NCBI RefSeq assembly: GCF_000524195.1 | Contig: NW_020170395.1 | Span: 523,842 to 587,841 of the forward strand | Direction: 5' to 3' | DNA: 64,000 bases | From: Echinococcus granulosus | Taxonomy: Eukaryota; Platyhelminthes; Cestoda; Cyclophyllidea; Taeniidae | In this document: positions 23,801 to 37,880 of the stretch, in pieces | Layout: each line of letters begins with the position of its first letter | How positions within the stretch are numbered: the stretch's first letter is position 1 | Notes under the pieces: model-generated | Database searches by the model: none | The model's input: the letters and a program-made list of their open reading frames with translations, nothing else | What the model was told of the DNA's origin: nothing | Translations under genes and position numbers: made by a program

Positions 23801-26800
23801 GTTGGCTCACTATCATACGAATTGTGTCTTTTAAAGTAATTCTTGACATTCAACATACACTTAAGAAATATTCTAGCCATAGCTATTTCAGTTGCTGCCG
23901 CTCTCCTTCCTGTTTAAATCCCGTTGGCCAACTGAGGAGGTGAAAAACTGTGCTTAGTGTAGGTAGAAAAAAACTACAAAAGTATGCATAACTCCTCTAC
24001 CAAATCCCTTTCGCCGAATGACTTTCACTTTTGGGAATGCACTACTAAAACTCACTGCAAAGCAGATGCCATTCCCATGTTGTGCATTCTTCACGCTTGA
24101 ATGTATACAAGCCCATTTGGACTTTTTAAACTAATTATTTACTTTATGTGTCAACAGGGCTTAATACGCTAAAGGCGTTAACATTCACTTCCCTTTTTCA
24201 CGTAAACTTGAATGTATCCAAGGTCCAGCGTCTTCTCTGATACCCGGGGCAGATCTTGCCCCACCAAACATCATTCACCAGTTATGCGAAGGTATATAGG
24301 TGTACCGTGGCTCTTATTTCAATTATTCTGGCTGCAAACAGCTGAACTATTCATATGAACTTCAATTTACAGAGTTCGCTCAGATGGTTTTATAACATGT
24401 TATTTATCATCCCCTTTGTTGACTAAATCCCAAAAAAAAGCAAAACATGTTTTGCTAGCGAGAGAAGTGTGAGGATCCTCCACACGTCAGAATCATAAGT
24501 AGCTATCCCAAGTTAGGCCACCTGTGTCATAAGCAGCATAGCAAAATGGCTTTAAAAGGAAAACACCTCCTTCAGTATTCTTTTCGATAAAAATGTGGGA
24601 GGAGTTGAATGGATGCTGGGTGATGAAGTGTAGTATATAAATGGAACGGAAACGTATGTTAGTCACCTACTCCTTCCACACTGTGCTGGCTGGCACATTT
24701 GCGCGGCAATTTCTCTTTTCTCACGCTCTCTCTCTCGTAGGGTGATGCTACACAGCATGCCACAACACGTCAAACGCATCGCACGCAAAAATTCATCCTC
24801 TACAGGGCGGATTTTCGATGTGGCGTGTAACATGCTTCCGTGGCCTCTCCTTAGCAGAGAACTACTTGCTATGAGACAGATGCGAAAGGGCGATGCCACG
24901 GAGCTATATAGATAAGGTGTTGTGCTGTATAGTCGCAATAGGACAACCAGTCTGATATAATCGTCTTTAAAAGGGCATGTTTCTACCAAAAACAGTGATC
25001 AGTTTGCATTCTTTTGGTATACTAGACCAGTTGTTTGCATATCACGGGGCTTAAAGCAAGTATCAATACAGTAAATAAATGTACGATCCATCAAACATAA
25101 AAATGGAGTTTGTTTTTAAAGGCAACAAAATTTTTTTCCCTTGCGCTTGGAGAGGAAGCATATTTGACCAGAAATCCACAACAATAATTTTCCATTTTTT
25201 CTAACTTGTAAATGCCGCCGATGGATACCCATCTGCCGGATGGGCGGTTTAGCGGCCTGTGAGGAGGAAATCCTGAGCGGGCTGCTTGAAAGTGACACTT
25301 TATAGCTAGTTTTTCCCCTAGCACAAGGTATAGTTCGGAGACTTCGGTGTTTGTGTTTGATAGGATACACACCCAATGATCTCCTCCGCAAAAATGTTGC
25401 AATTTTCCCCTAGTAATAGGCTAGTACAAGCACCGTTTCGGGTCGACTGAATCAGTGGAGGTTTTCTTGCACTTAGATTAACACAACATCAGCTTAAACC
25501 TGTTCGGCTTAGTTAAACAAATGTTTTAGAAATGTTTATGATAGACGCTGTCGAATGTGACACCAAAATACAGGCCTCTACTCTGGTATTCGAGTCGCAT
25601 TTCTCGTCGAGATACCATAAAAATATCGAAGATTTTAGTAAAAGCAGCCAACTATAATTCAAAGTGTAATGTTTGGATATTTAACTTCATTCAAATAATA
25701 TCTGAATGCCATAGACGTGCGCTAATTTAATGGATCTATTTAGGAGTCGCAAGCTTATACAAATTCAATACGTCAATCGTTTATTTGGAAGGGGCAATCT
25801 TCTCTGGACAGCCTGGGCTGTGGGATAAGCCAGTAGCCTCAAGGTCATGACTGGTGTAGAATACAATATTTTTCCTTTATCAAGCATTTTTGTAACATTT
25901 CTAGTCCACTGTGTCTCGGTCTGTGCTCTTTATTTGCTCTAGCTGTTGTTTTTTAAGCTACTTTGATCACCTTCGGACTGATTTCGGCACCACATTCCCT
26001 TTCAAGCCACGATTTTACAAATACCTTCCCTCCCGCTAATTCTTCTTCATTTCTGCTCCGCAGAATCCACCTTTTTTGTCTCACCTTGACTACAAGATTA
26101 ATCAATGTCATCTGCACTCTTTCATCTGCCCAGATGTAAATGTGCTCCAAAAGTGAACTTTTTCAGAGAGTGATTCATCAAGTGAAATCCGATATATGCA
26201 TTTGAATATATGCATATGTAGCCAAATGTTTATTTCAATCATCAAAGAGCCAAGAAAATTTTTCAGGTCTTTAATAAAAATAAGCGTTAATTACATGTTT
26301 TGTGTATCAAAAGTTTCCAACAATAAGAATCCTTAGGCAAAATTCGGTCTGCGGTTTGTGGTTCTAGTTTCTCGCGCTGGTTTTAGCCTAAGTCGGAAAT
26401 TATCACTTCCAAATTTTCCATCTTAGTAAACATGGCAGAAATGATGCACACATTCCCTTATTTTAAATACGATGAAATTGTAACCATTTGAAAAACGATA
26501 AATTTAAGTGAACTGAATGTCTCTAAGCTATAAACGTGCTCATCAGAGTTGTCAAGGCCGATTAGGCTAAATAAGGTCTGTGTAGTTTTTATCAAAATGC
26601 GAATTTAGCACAGTGTAATGTTCTAGCTAGAACTGCATATTAGCTCATTTAATTTCTTAGCACCTCCTAATGTGGGCAATATATCGTTTTCGCCAGGTTG
26701 CCCACACAAGTGTTCATAAATCTTACTTGATATATTTCCTTTTTTAAGTAGGAGTGCGGTTTTGAGGGGGGGGTAGGGAGGTGTTTCCTTACGATTCCAC

Positions 26801-27308
26801 ATAGCACTTGAATAATTTTCAACTCCTGCTAAAGTCTCGGTTTTGCAAATACCGGACTTACAGCTAAAGCACCCCCATGCTCTCTCCTTCCAAGAGTAGG
26901 AAATTGCAATGCTAATTTTCAAAAGCCAATGCGCCACTCTCAAGTAGTGATAACAGGTAAACGCTACCCCTTTACTGCACCAAAGTTGTGCCTTAGATTT
27001 AAGTATGTACGTATATGTTGAACTTCTTGCCGTATTTTGTCACTCGTGTTCAACTTAATGCTACGACTGCAGTTAACCTGCGTTATGAGCTGCAGTTGAG
27101 TTTTCACTTATAAACCCATTGAGAAGTTCTTCAATCAGAAATTAGTATCTCCTAGCTTTTGTCACATCGCCATGGTGACATAAAAAGTATCCTTCGCTTA
27201 AAAAGCGCAATATGCTAAAAAAGGGCAGATGATTGTGGACAGGTGAAACAGAAGTTGCCTTAGAATGTATAAACTTCAGTTGTTTCAATCGTTGCTATTG
27301 GTGTTTTG

Positions 27309-27520
27309 TAATACTTGGATTGTTTAGCTCTTCGCTTGGATACGCGATCAGTAAAGGCTTGCGCCAGACGGTATGGCCTTCGGGCTGTGCTCGTGGTCCC
27401 CCTCAGCCCTTCTCTACGTCAGCATTACGTGTTTCAATTAAATATTTTGCGCCATTTATCTTCAGGAGGGTCTCCGGGGCTACACATTGTCATGCAAATC
27501 CAAACTATGGGTCTCTAGAA
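27309..27520 (+). repeat. Dispersed repeat family A, copy 2
   Basis: It contains GTAATACTTGGATTGTTTAG, then GCGCCAGACGG, GGCCTTCGGGC and ACACATTG with similar order to the copies near 7.7 kb and 39.6 kb. The stretch from 27374 (GGCCTTCGGGC) to about 27505 aligns by eye with 39590-39695. The overlapping open frames at 27233-27661 are probably repeat-derived and not a gene. Confidence 0.45.
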
Positions 27521-29322
27521 TGTGATGGATTTAATACCTGTTTGTATACTCAAATAACAAAGTATTTGAGTTCTCTTTTACCACTTTACATGTTTATTTA
27601 TCTTTTTTCGACAAATCATTGCTATTTTGGCCAAAATCTTACACTCTTCCTTTTATTTTGATCTGTTTGGACAAACACAAATTATTCCTTTTTAATTTCA
27701 GATTCTACAACAATTCTGAAAGAAATTCCTTCCAAATAAAATAATCTTACAGTTAGGCTTTATTCTCTAGTGGTTGAAACTTATTTAATTTTATCATCCA
27801 TGAGACCGTATAAAGAAGGAGAACATGAAGTTCATATTGTTACCCTGTGATGTGCACACAATTTGGCAGAAATTTTGTTTTGACATACCTATAATTAGCC
27901 ACATTCAAAAAGTATATAAAAAGTGTTAGCTGTTAATTTGCCCTGCTGGAACTTTGGGAATAATGCAGTTTGCTGTACTTCGCCAACACCAAGTGAAAAT
28001 TGCCTAAGAATCTGCAAATATCAGGCCACCGTCATTAATTTATGGTTCATTTTTTTACAAAAATTCCCATGAAAACCTTAAAAGGAAAACTAAAATGACC
28101 CATTATTGTTCAAAAGTCTTCTGTTGTACACTTTTATTTTATTTTTAAAGCTAATCTAAGGTCATATTCAGAAAGCCTTCATACCAAATGGCAATTCGAT
28201 AGAAAAGTGACATTTTAAGATGAAGCGTCGGATTGCGTTTAAAATGACGACAGTGATGTGCTTGGTTGTTGTGGAAGGTTCGCGCGGTGTTCACCTCATC
28301 GCGTTAAATTCCCAAGATGCCTGTCTTTTATTTGCCATCTGCACCGCTTTATTGCCGATTTTCATAGCCACTGATTCACCTCGTCAGCTCTACTTAAACG
28401 TGCACCTGGTTACAATAGGTCAAATGCTCTAAATAAACAGGAATAATTGCGCAAACGGGAGGATAGCATAAGCCCACACTATTGAGCCGTTATCAGGATG
28501 CGGTGGATGCCAACAGTGAAGTGGAAATAAAATGGATTAAAATGTACAAAATATTAGTCTTCAGTAGTTTTGCATTGTGGCCGGCTCATCTGGAGGCGAT
28601 GGGCTATTCCATTTAAAATCCACTGACAAATTTATGTGTTTGTTCTAGGGCAGATCTGAGTGCATTAATATTGCTGAAATGCGAATGTCTGCACAATGAC
28701 CTCAAAACATTTTAGCAGCTGGATTTTTGTAGTTTGTTTACCGGGCAAATGATAGTACATGTATGCTGGACATATTACAAAGGGCTTCCCAACTAAGACG
28801 GTTTCAGTGTACTTGGCTAGCACTGCTAACGGCAGCCGTTGCCACTTTGTCAGATGCACATGAAGCATGCTGGCTGGTCACCTAACATAAGTCACGGGTA
28901 TTGGCATTCTTCCCAAAAAATATGCTGCAGCTCTGCCTGCAGTGCCTCAGTGGCCCTCTTACAACAAACTGTGATTTCGCACAAAGATCAAATTGCCATG
29001 TTCTTGGCAGAAGTCAAACCAAATTTAGGATTTCACTTAATTAGCCATTCCTGGAAATGGTTGCATCGAACAACTTAGGGCCCAGATATTTGGAAAGCTA
29101 GTTGTCTGATTGACTTAAAAGTGTGCATTAAAAGACCAGCTCATCATTTAATGTATTTCAGTTATCTTTTATCGGCCGAGCTGTGTAGGCACAGAATGGC
29201 CGCTAATGTCATCAATTTGATGAAATGGGAATTCACCTTTGAATGCCTTCATTATTAATAGCCAGCTTAAAAACCTACTCCATACTGACAACTTTCGCAC
29301 TTTGTGTAAATAAAACTACTTA

Positions 29323-29543
29323 GATTAAGAGCAGTTTTTTTCGTCTTTTGTCTAACAAAATTTCATCAAAATGTCGGGATCTGTAGATGGCCAGTAACCA
29401 TTTGGATTCCCCAAAGGTCTGTAAACTGAAGGAGTTGTGTTGGCACTCGATAGTACTGAAGGTGTCAACCCTGACAATCTTACCGATCTCAGGATCAACC
29501 GACTTATCAGTGGAGTCCCATTGACGTTTACTAAAAAATGAAG
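29323..29543 (-). other. Weak coding-like segment, unrecognised
   Basis: After a minus-strand acceptor-like TTCATTTTTTAG, an open frame of about 72 codons runs to a stop at 29325-29323, with fairly balanced codon use (KRQWDSTDKSVDPEIG and later FGESKWLLAIYRSRHFDE). No start, partner exon or family could be identified. It could be a terminal exon of an unseen gene or a decayed mobile-element fragment. Confidence 0.2.
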
Positions 29544-32500
29544 ACGTAGCAGTATTAGTTTGACTTAAGCTTATGTACCAAATGATAAACAACCCTTTTT
29601 TGTTGCATGCTACGACACAAAACTGTGTATCATTTGCATTCTTTACTAACTGTTTGTTCGTATTTAAAAGCTTTCCCAACTATTGGAAAGCTAGCCACGC
29701 GATTTACTGCATTTGCAAAAAAAATTAAATTGTCCACTCCAAATGCAGCATTTACCTTCAGCATTGCGTGGCTTGAATAAATGATGAGCTTCGCATTTCA
29801 AGAAAACAATACAGATTTCGAGAATTTAAAAGTGGTTTTAAATTTAAAGCTATGAGTAAATCTGTAAAATATTTATTTTAATTTGCCTACAATGCCTTTA
29901 TTGAATTAATTGAAGATTTGTATGTAGGAGAAACCCGACCTTACCTTAAGCAGTAAGTTGTTGAGATTATACGGAGTTATCGGGCGAACTGCAATAACAA
30001 AGGAAGACGAGATAGAAAACCATAGCACTTTCTATTAAAGTGTAAATTCTAAAAAATGTATAGCCATGCAGTTCACATATTCGTCGTTTTGTGAACCCAC
30101 AGACCTTCGATAATCGAAATCGTGCCTAAGCTCTATACCGTGTCGATGCGCGGCCTTCAAGAGTTGGTTTCTTGGCGGCTGCTGTTTCATTTGTTGGTAA
30201 GCCCTTCATTACCCCAATGCGTGACTAAGTTGAACGCTATTAAAATCGGATGTACATCGTTCATTTATTTAGCTGCTACTTTGAGTCGCTCTACCTACTG
30301 AGTGAGGTCAAGAGTGGGCTTTGTGCAAAAATGTAGATGTGGCTAATAGATGAAATCAGATACCGTGAATCCAGCCTCCGGGACATTTGTCCACCCCCAG
30401 GAAAGGTGCAAGGGGGGCAATGCAAGCTCTGGTAATTGGAATGCTTAACATGTTTTTAATCACGTCCTAGCCCAACTGACGTTGCATCCTAGTTGAATTT
30501 TACCTTAAATATTAAGCTGTCATGCTTCACTCTTTTGAGGTGTTTTGTAGCAGGCGGCAAGCTGGCTTCGCTAATGCAAACTTTAATGCGACTGTTTCAC
30601 CCTGAACAGATGCTAAATTCCTATTCTTAACTAAACTATAGGGCATGTATTCTTGTTTCCTCATTAAGCATAAGCTTCCGTTTAGATCTAATGCCTCTGT
30701 AAAATGGAAACGGAGAAAGTGAAATGGGAAATGGGAAGGCGTGTGCTATTCTGCCAACGTTACTTCAAACGTTAAGAGGAAGCTGCTATTTTTAACCTTG
30801 CTCTCTTGAATAATACTAGTTCCCTAATTGCAGTCGCTGATCCTAGTGAGTTGGTCAGTGTGTTTTATGTGCCTTCAGCAAGGCGATGATGGAACAAAAG
30901 GATCTTTCCTGGCCTGCGCCTGTTTGTATGTTGATAGCTGTAGCAGTTCGCCCTGGCCCTCCTCCCTTCCTTCCTCCCTTGATATCCAAAGCTAGGTCTA
31001 GTTTCGCTCAGTGAGATTGACAACTACCGTTTCGTGTGTTTGGTAAAAGGAGAGTTGGTTTGTGCTGATTTATGCACAAGTGCTGTTCTTTTTCAAGATA
31101 TCTACATTGTACGGGTGGTGTCGTCTAATCTATTAAGCCTCATAAAGGGATATTGTCGGCTTTACCCAACAATTGATGTATCCACGACATAAGCTACACT
31201 GATAACTTAGTCACTGGTTAAATATTGTGGTGTAATCAATCAAGCCAATGCCTAACTAGGCAAATTTTAGTTTTTGGAATAAGATTTTAGACCTAAATGG
31301 TAATAGTGTGGTAACTATAGAGGTATATGGGTTAGGCCAAAGGTCTTGACTTCACTCGATATGCTCCACCGTTTTTAATTAAAATTCCAACAATAAACAA
31401 TTTTTTTGATACATTCACTCTGTTGGCATCCATTCCAAACGATCGACGACCCAAATCGCTAACTTCTGGAGCTCATAGTACACCTTGTACTGAGCGTAGC
31501 TGTGAGCCTTGATCGCTAGGTCTGAGGGCCAGCGCCTTTGACTGTTCAACTTATTTGTGTTGGATCACTACTAGGTGTGCCTGATTCCGTGTTATTTACA
31601 CTACATTACAAACATTAGCTAAAGTAAATACTCACCACACGCGTTCTTGATTGAATAACACCGCGGTGCAGAGAATGGGATTATTACCCTCCCAAGCGGA
31701 TAAACAATATCTTTTTCCACTACCGAATAGCGCATGGACATTGGGTAAATGGTTCTTTGTGATTAAAAAAAACCATCGTGTCAGTAGATGCTTCACGGCC
31801 GAAAAGTGTTAGGAACTGATGTTTATTTGTGCGAGCGCAGAAATAAGACCTCAGGGAAAGGAGATCAATCCCGACCACGTACGTAAGACCAGTACACAGT
31901 GTCCGCATTTCCGTCCACTCTCTGGAGTGTTGAGTCATGGATTGGGTTCATTCTCCTGTACTAGTAGTCGTTTGATTGGCTGTGGTCTTGTTGCGGTTAT
32001 TAGCGCACCTAAGGTGTACCCACGTGCTCCATTGACCAGTCAGAGAGGAGTCAGTAGGAGCGCTGACAGTAATATCCCGGAGCGTTCGGGAAAGGAAACT
32101 CGTCCAAAATTCTAGAACTCAGAGCCGAAAAAAAACCTAGTTATGGGATTCAAGGCGCCCCTGGTAAAAGGAACTTACAATAGCACTGTGCCCCACTGCA
32201 CCACACACACCGAACTGTGTACAATCCCTTCTTTCCTACAAAATTCGACTTCTAAACGTAAGCACAAACAAGTCCCAAGCCGGCGCAGGGCAACGCCTGT
32301 AGCAACCAAAAGAATGCAAGCAGGCTAAGGTATTTCAGCATTTAATGTGGGGCGGCTGTTTGCAGTCGGTTGGATCTGCGCCGAAATGAATGCATTACGT
32401 GAATGCATTTTTTCTCTGTGTATGCGTGCTTTCGTTCCTGAATAGACTTTGAAGAGGCACATGACAGAACCTTCCAGCTAACCCCCCAAAAACACCTTTC

Positions 32501-33272
32501 TGGCGGAAGACGCATTGCATAAGAATACTGATTATTTTGACAAAAAGACGGCCTCTGCGCTTTACTTTATTTAACCACATATCCAAACATAATTTGTCCT
32601 ACTCTACGTAATTATTTTCTGGGCTATGGAATCTACTCAAGAGGCTCTTCCATGCAATGATGTCGCGAAACAGGACGGATAATTTTACTATAGATATAAA
32701 ATATCTCGGGAATGGTTCGACTTCTTCTATTTTTGGACGATTGTCACCGAATCATTTTAGCATTAATATGCAATGCCGTCTCCTTTCTTCCATTCCCGTG
32801 GTACGTGTTTGCCATGATTTCTTTTTGCCTAATTATATCTTTGCCTTTTTGAACATGAAGGTCAGCATATTTTTAGGACCCACAAAACATCTCTCTTACT
32901 TTTGGGTGCCTTTTTATCTGATGGACTACCGTGTTACCTTTTCGATTTCCTTGACTTTGATTTTCACCTCCAGGTAATCGTAAAGAACTTAATGTTACTA
33001 AATTTAAAGGAGTCTTTAAATCCACCCTAAAAATTCTTTCGAAAGTAAAGTAGAGCAAAATACAGTTGTGTAGTAGGGTGGATGACAATTTGGTTCCAAG
33101 ATGTTTTATGAATTAATTGTAATTAATCCATTTGGATATTCTTGAGCAGCAAGTACACCATATTCGAGTTCTTTGTAGTGTATTGCACAGATTTGGTCGA
33201 CGTAGGATTGGAGCATTTTGAAAGTTGAGTATTTAAGCAAAACATAAGCCACTTTTACTAAATAACCCAACC

Positions 33273-33911
33273 TTATCTCACTTTGAACCTCAGTGTGGCA
33301 GTTACGTGAGTTGCCAAACGGACAAGGCCTTTTTTTTGTTCAATTTGTTTCACACTCCTTATCATTTTGGTTACCACGAGTGAATAAACTCTGTTCACAA
33401 GCTCTTTGAGACATTTGCTGGCCAATGACTTTGAGAAATGTTGGAGGTGGGGCATTCTGTGCGTCAATAAACACTTCTTTGGCAAAATGATTTGTGTCCC
33501 CAGTGTCTTATCGTGAACGTCTTTCCTCCTTCTCAATTTGACGATTGGTACTTCTATTCCTCGCGCAATCTTCGACCGTAAACTTATCAAAGCGATGGTT
33601 TTAAGTATATTCCGATCCATTAAAATATGATTCTTTCGAAAAAAAAGGAATAACAGACTTCTCTGTGACGTATTTTTGAGTCGCATTTTCCGTCTTGGCA
33701 ACTGTGCAAACAATTTCACTTCATTCAATCTTTTATGTACAGTACAAGCAATGCGCGTATTGAAGTAGCTCTCAGCCTCTTCCATACAAGCGGACTTCCA
33801 GGTTTCCATAGTGGTGGAATAAATCCTATTAGTAGATAATTTCCCCGTAAAGGTTTTGAAATAGAATTCACCTAGGTACAATAAAAAAGACTGGTATTTT
33901 AGAAGACGCAT
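33273..33911 (-). CDS. Orphan open reading frame, 212 codons from the first ATG
   Basis: The frame is open from 33965 to the stop at 33273. The first ATG is at 33911 (MRLLKYQSFLLYLGEF). The product would be strongly basic, with clusters such as PRRKMRLK and KLRRRKD, and has no transmembrane segment beyond a short hydrophobic patch. Such a length is unlikely by chance in this AT-rich background, but AT-rich codon use and the lack of neighbours, introns or a recognised domain keep the call weak. A mitochondrial ribosomal or other basic protein was considered and not supported by any motif. Confidence 0.3.
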   Translation of the reverse strand: MRLLKYQSFLLYLGEFYFKTFTGKLSTNRIYSTTMETWKSACMEEAESYFNTRIACTVHKRLNEVKLFAQLPRRKMRLKNTSQRSLLFLFFRKNHILMDRNILKTIALISLRSKIARGIEVPIVKLRRRKDVHDKTLGTQIILPKKCLLTHRMPHLQHFSKSLASKCLKELVNRVYSLVVTKMIRSVKQIEQKKGLVRLATHVTATLRFKVR

Positions 33912-35342
33912 TTTACTGAAGTCATCACCAGATAATCTGGGTTTGAAGATGACATTGGGATTCACTCATTTTCTTTCAACTTTGCCTTACTATTTGTCCA
34001 TTGATTCAACAAGTTGGTTTTATAGTTTCCTACTGTCCATTGGCGCACACTGTTGGCTGAAGGAAAGAAAATTTGACAAACACCTTCTCTGTTCTTTGGC
34101 TAAACAGTAGGTTGCTTCTTTCTGGTTTCTGTCACTTTCTTCCTCTTTTATCAATTCAGCAGCGAAATGGTATAGAGTTTCACTAACTGAAGGCTACTGC
34201 CTTATTTATCGGTTAACTCTAAACAAAGTTGCTCTAATTGTATTGCCAAGCTCTCTCTGCAGCTACTGATGTACCTTGGTGTTTACGTAATACTCTTATT
34301 CACTTTCTTTTACCCGCCACGGAAGATTATTTATCAATCACCCAGCAAGGAATCAACACGAAGCTGACTTTAGCATATTGTTAGGCGCCTTAATCCGCCA
34401 TCCAGATTCAATCGTTCTTCACGCCTCTTTATTTCAATAATCAGGTTAATACTTTTGATAAGTGTTAAGTACCTTTATTCACAATAGGTGTTTCCTCAGC
34501 AAAATAAACGTTTTATTGACCACTTGTTGAAATTTGGCATCAGTTAATAGAGGAAGGCGTAAAGTGCCCTTGTTTAATTAGTCAACAAGAATAGCAAAAC
34601 AGAGTCTATTAGGACGACTGGTATTCCAATGGAAGCGTTTAAGCTTTAAAATAATTAATAGCCTTGGTGAAGCAGGTTTTGTATTATCTTGCAGTGGGAA
34701 AGGATGGATATAGTTCTTTGACCAGCAGGAAAAGTGACAGGAATTTTAGCAAGATCGACACTCAAGCTTTCTGTAAGAAGACATTTATGGTTCTTCTAGG
34801 CGGGAACTGTCAGTTACAACACAGAGGAAGGTGTTAACACCTTTTGTATGAATGCATACATAGCAGCTTCTATTTTTGCTTAGTGTTTTTTTTCATGTGG
34901 TGGAACGTCAATAGAGTTAAAAGCTTACCATCAAAAGTTGACGAGCATTGAATTGGACGAAAACTCGACACTTCGGATTAAGTATTCATGGAACAAATGG
35001 ACCCTTTTATTTTATCAAAACTGGCAGCAATAATTTGCACAAAAATTGCGATACCTTGACAACACTTACTGCTCTATTGTCAACACAAAGAACAGTCCTA
35101 ACAATTTAACCATGATGAAGCATTACACAGTGCCGTGTACCTTGGCCTCTGAAGCTTTAACCTATAAACCAAAAATGTACAAATGGATTAGAACAGTCCT
35201 CGCTGTGGGGTCAACCAAACAGTTACAAACAGTAGTTTGAAACTTTTAAGAGCAAACAAAGTACAATTTTAACAGAGAGGTTTGGTCTAGTGCTCAGCGG
35301 CCAACTTTGGTAGTTTAATGAATTTATGACTGGGGCAATATT

Positions 35343-35535
35343 TCAGTCTTTTCAAACAACTAGGTGCTTAAAACTGCCAGCATTTTCAAAGGCAAGGAAA
35401 GCAGATTTTGAGGCCATTGCCGTGATGCCACGGAGATTGGCATCTTTAGCTGTATCTGTAACACCTTTCAAAGCCTCACTGACATATGCCGTTGAAGATT
35501 CTGATCCTACTTCCTTTTTCGCGCCTCAGTCTGTC
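35343..35535 (-). other. Coding-like segment without defined ends
   Basis: On the minus strand a frame reads helix-prone sequence (VSEALKGVTDTAKDANLRG, then ITAMASKSAFLAFENAG) with a stop just upstream. The opposite strand is also open over the same bases (82 codons, 35326-35574), so one is a shadow. No family was recognised. Confidence 0.2.
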
Positions 35536-36100
35536 CAGCATGTGGTGGGATCAGATTTTGCCCTAATGACGTAAAAGGCAAGACATTTAGAGGATATCTC
35601 ATCACTACGAAATCAGGAACTTACCAGTATTCCCTATTTCTATTAATAATAACTAAGAACCTTGGACTACATATTTCATTTTCAAATCTAACTTTACAGG
35701 ACCAAGGGTTCCGGAACTTCACTGGGTTTTTTTGTACTGTCACATTCACTACCTCCGTTTGGATGTCAGATTTTCAACTTTACCTAATTTTATATGAATA
35801 TTTTGGTTCACAGTCCTTAGGAAAAAATTATTCCAGTAAATTAAGCTTTAAAGGAATGTAGAATAATTATGTATCCAGCTTTTCCCTTGATATAATATAA
35901 CAACTTGCGAACAAGCCAACTGAAACGGTTCATTTAATTTGTTCGCTTAAAACTCGAATTGGGAAATTATTAAACCTCCAAATCCTTGGAGGTCTTTGGG
36001 GTGGATTTGTAAGCTAGTAAGAGGGATGACCTCTGTATTCTTATCAAATACTCAATTGAGGTTACAGGCATGAGTGAAAGCAATTCAAATTATTACGACT

Positions 36101-36275
36101 AACTCAAAGAAACCTCATCCTCTGCGCCATTAGGGATGTCTAATTTTGGCCAGACTGACTTTGCCCCGAGGGCAGTTATTTTAGGTCTTCTATTCAAAGA
36201 TGGAGAGTTATTTTTGGGAATAATGCCCTCAGTGTACTTCATATGACTTCGTTTGCTCTCCTTAGCCTTCGGGAG
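36101..36275 (-). other. Possible terminal exon, unrecognised
   Basis: After an acceptor-like TACCTTCACAG on the minus strand, the frame reads LPKAKESKRSHMKYTEGIIP, then PKITALGAKSVWPKLDIPNG, and stops. The polar, non-repetitive composition looks more like protein than the surrounding frames. No start or upstream exon was found. Confidence 0.22.
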
Positions 36276-37122
36276 GCTGTGAAGGTATGCAAGTAGAGGG
36301 GAAGAGGATAACAAAGCATTGAAGGAATGCAGATGGAGGAGAAGAAAAAGGAAGCACACGTAGGCGTTGGAGAAGCAGCAAACCCCATCTGGGCTTTTCA
36401 AAAACTACTACAATTGGATGTGCACGCAAAGGATTCTATTTTAGTAAATTGTAATATATACATAAAGACGAATTGTACAAAAGTCAGATCACCCGTGAAC
36501 CGAAATTGTGTGGGCTAATCTCCTCCTCTTCTGACAGGCGATCAGCCGCGATCCGATCCGTCCGATCTGCATGAAAGAGGGCTGCTCAAAATCCACCCGC
36601 TATTGCTATTACTTTATTTGAGGCTATGAGGTCTCAGATTGAATGAGTTATGATTGAAATCGAGATACTGAGTCGTATCAGCACAAAAAAAACACGGAAT
36701 TCATACACTGCATGGTTGTGTTTAAATCTAACCGAGAGGGAGGAGGTCCGACATTTGATTTTTATAAATGAGGCGTTCACAATCCATTCATTCATCTGGA
36801 ATTATTAATTTGTGATTGCATTATTAAATAGCTATGGTCAAAAAAACATGGGATCTCCATCAATTCAAAAAAGCGACTTCGACACATTCAAGCAGGCGGT
36901 GGACTTTAAGGCTCCATAAAAGGCATTGAGTCTTGATGAGAGTGTAAGAGTTCTAACCCGAGAATCTTCCTATGGATTATCGAAAAATTCATTCAGAACT
37001 TTATAATCATGTTCTTGCAGATACTGTTAATCATCATTATGTATTCTACTGAAACTTGGGAAGCACTTTTATTATCTAGGAAGACTAGGTAGTAATTACG
37101 TTACTAATCATTTAAGTTGTTA

Positions 37123-37300
37123 TGTAATACGTTAATAGCTCGTTTAACTCCCAGCGGGCTGGCTTTAGAGCCGCGCCAGTAGCTCTTAGGTCCGTTTATA
37201 CGTCGATAATGCATATTCCGCACTACATTGTCTTAATTTATCTCTAGGTAGCGAGAAGCGAATTCTATCTTAAAGAGCAACTATCCTGATTTCTTCTGCT
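37123..37300 (+). repeat. Dispersed repeat family A, copy 3
   Basis: It begins GTAATACGTTAAT, has GTTTAACT and GCGCCAG blocks shared with the copy near 7.7 kb, and ends GCAACTATCCTGATTTCT, shared (three mismatches) with GCAACCATCCTGACTTCT near 39707. That makes it the copy that links the left-hand and right-hand halves of the family. Confidence 0.5.
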
Positions 37301-37792
37301 GGATTATAAACCTTATCGAGGAGGAATTGGTACCTATGCTGCGGATGGGAGAATATGTGACGACCTCTCTCAGAGGGTCTGGAAATGAAGTCCACTCTCG
37401 GCAACCATCCAGTCTGTATTGTGCAGGAATGCTATTGACAAATGAAACGACACTAGCAGTGGCCATGAACCATCTGGAAATGTTCGCTACGGGGCTGTCT
37501 ACCGCAACTCCAAGAAGATATCAATTATGTGGACGCGTGATACCTCCTCCACTTCCAAACTACCTGAATGGAACCCAGATGGGTATGGCTGGGCGGTCCT
37601 ATAGTGGAAACAAAGTAAAATGGGAGAATAAACACGAAGCCCTATGCCAATGAACTATGTTAAACGCTGTTCTTGGTTATATGACCGTCAATGTGGTGCC
37701 TTGACACTTCCTTGGGGACGAAAGAAGACATAATACTCGGACAGAATATGAATTTCTAACTTACAGAAAGGATAGGGGGATACTGGTACAAC

Positions 37793-37880
37793 CCAGAGAC
37801 CAGGGCGAGCAGCGAAGGTATAGTGGCAGAGTAACTATGTGGCCCGTTGCCAAGACTGAGAGTTAATCAAACAATCAACC
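37793..37880 (+). repeat. Dispersed repeat family B, copy 1
   Basis: CAGAGACCAGGGCG, GGTATAGTGGCAG, GTGGCCC, CCAAGACTGAGAGTTAA and ATCAAAC appear in the same order and spacing near 39224-39302. The diverged pair is about 1.4 kb apart, in the same orientation. Confidence 0.5.

Noticed and set aside
27233..27661. 142-codon plus-strand frame
   Set aside because: It covers a dispersed repeat copy and has no domain-like composition, so it is probably repeat-derived.
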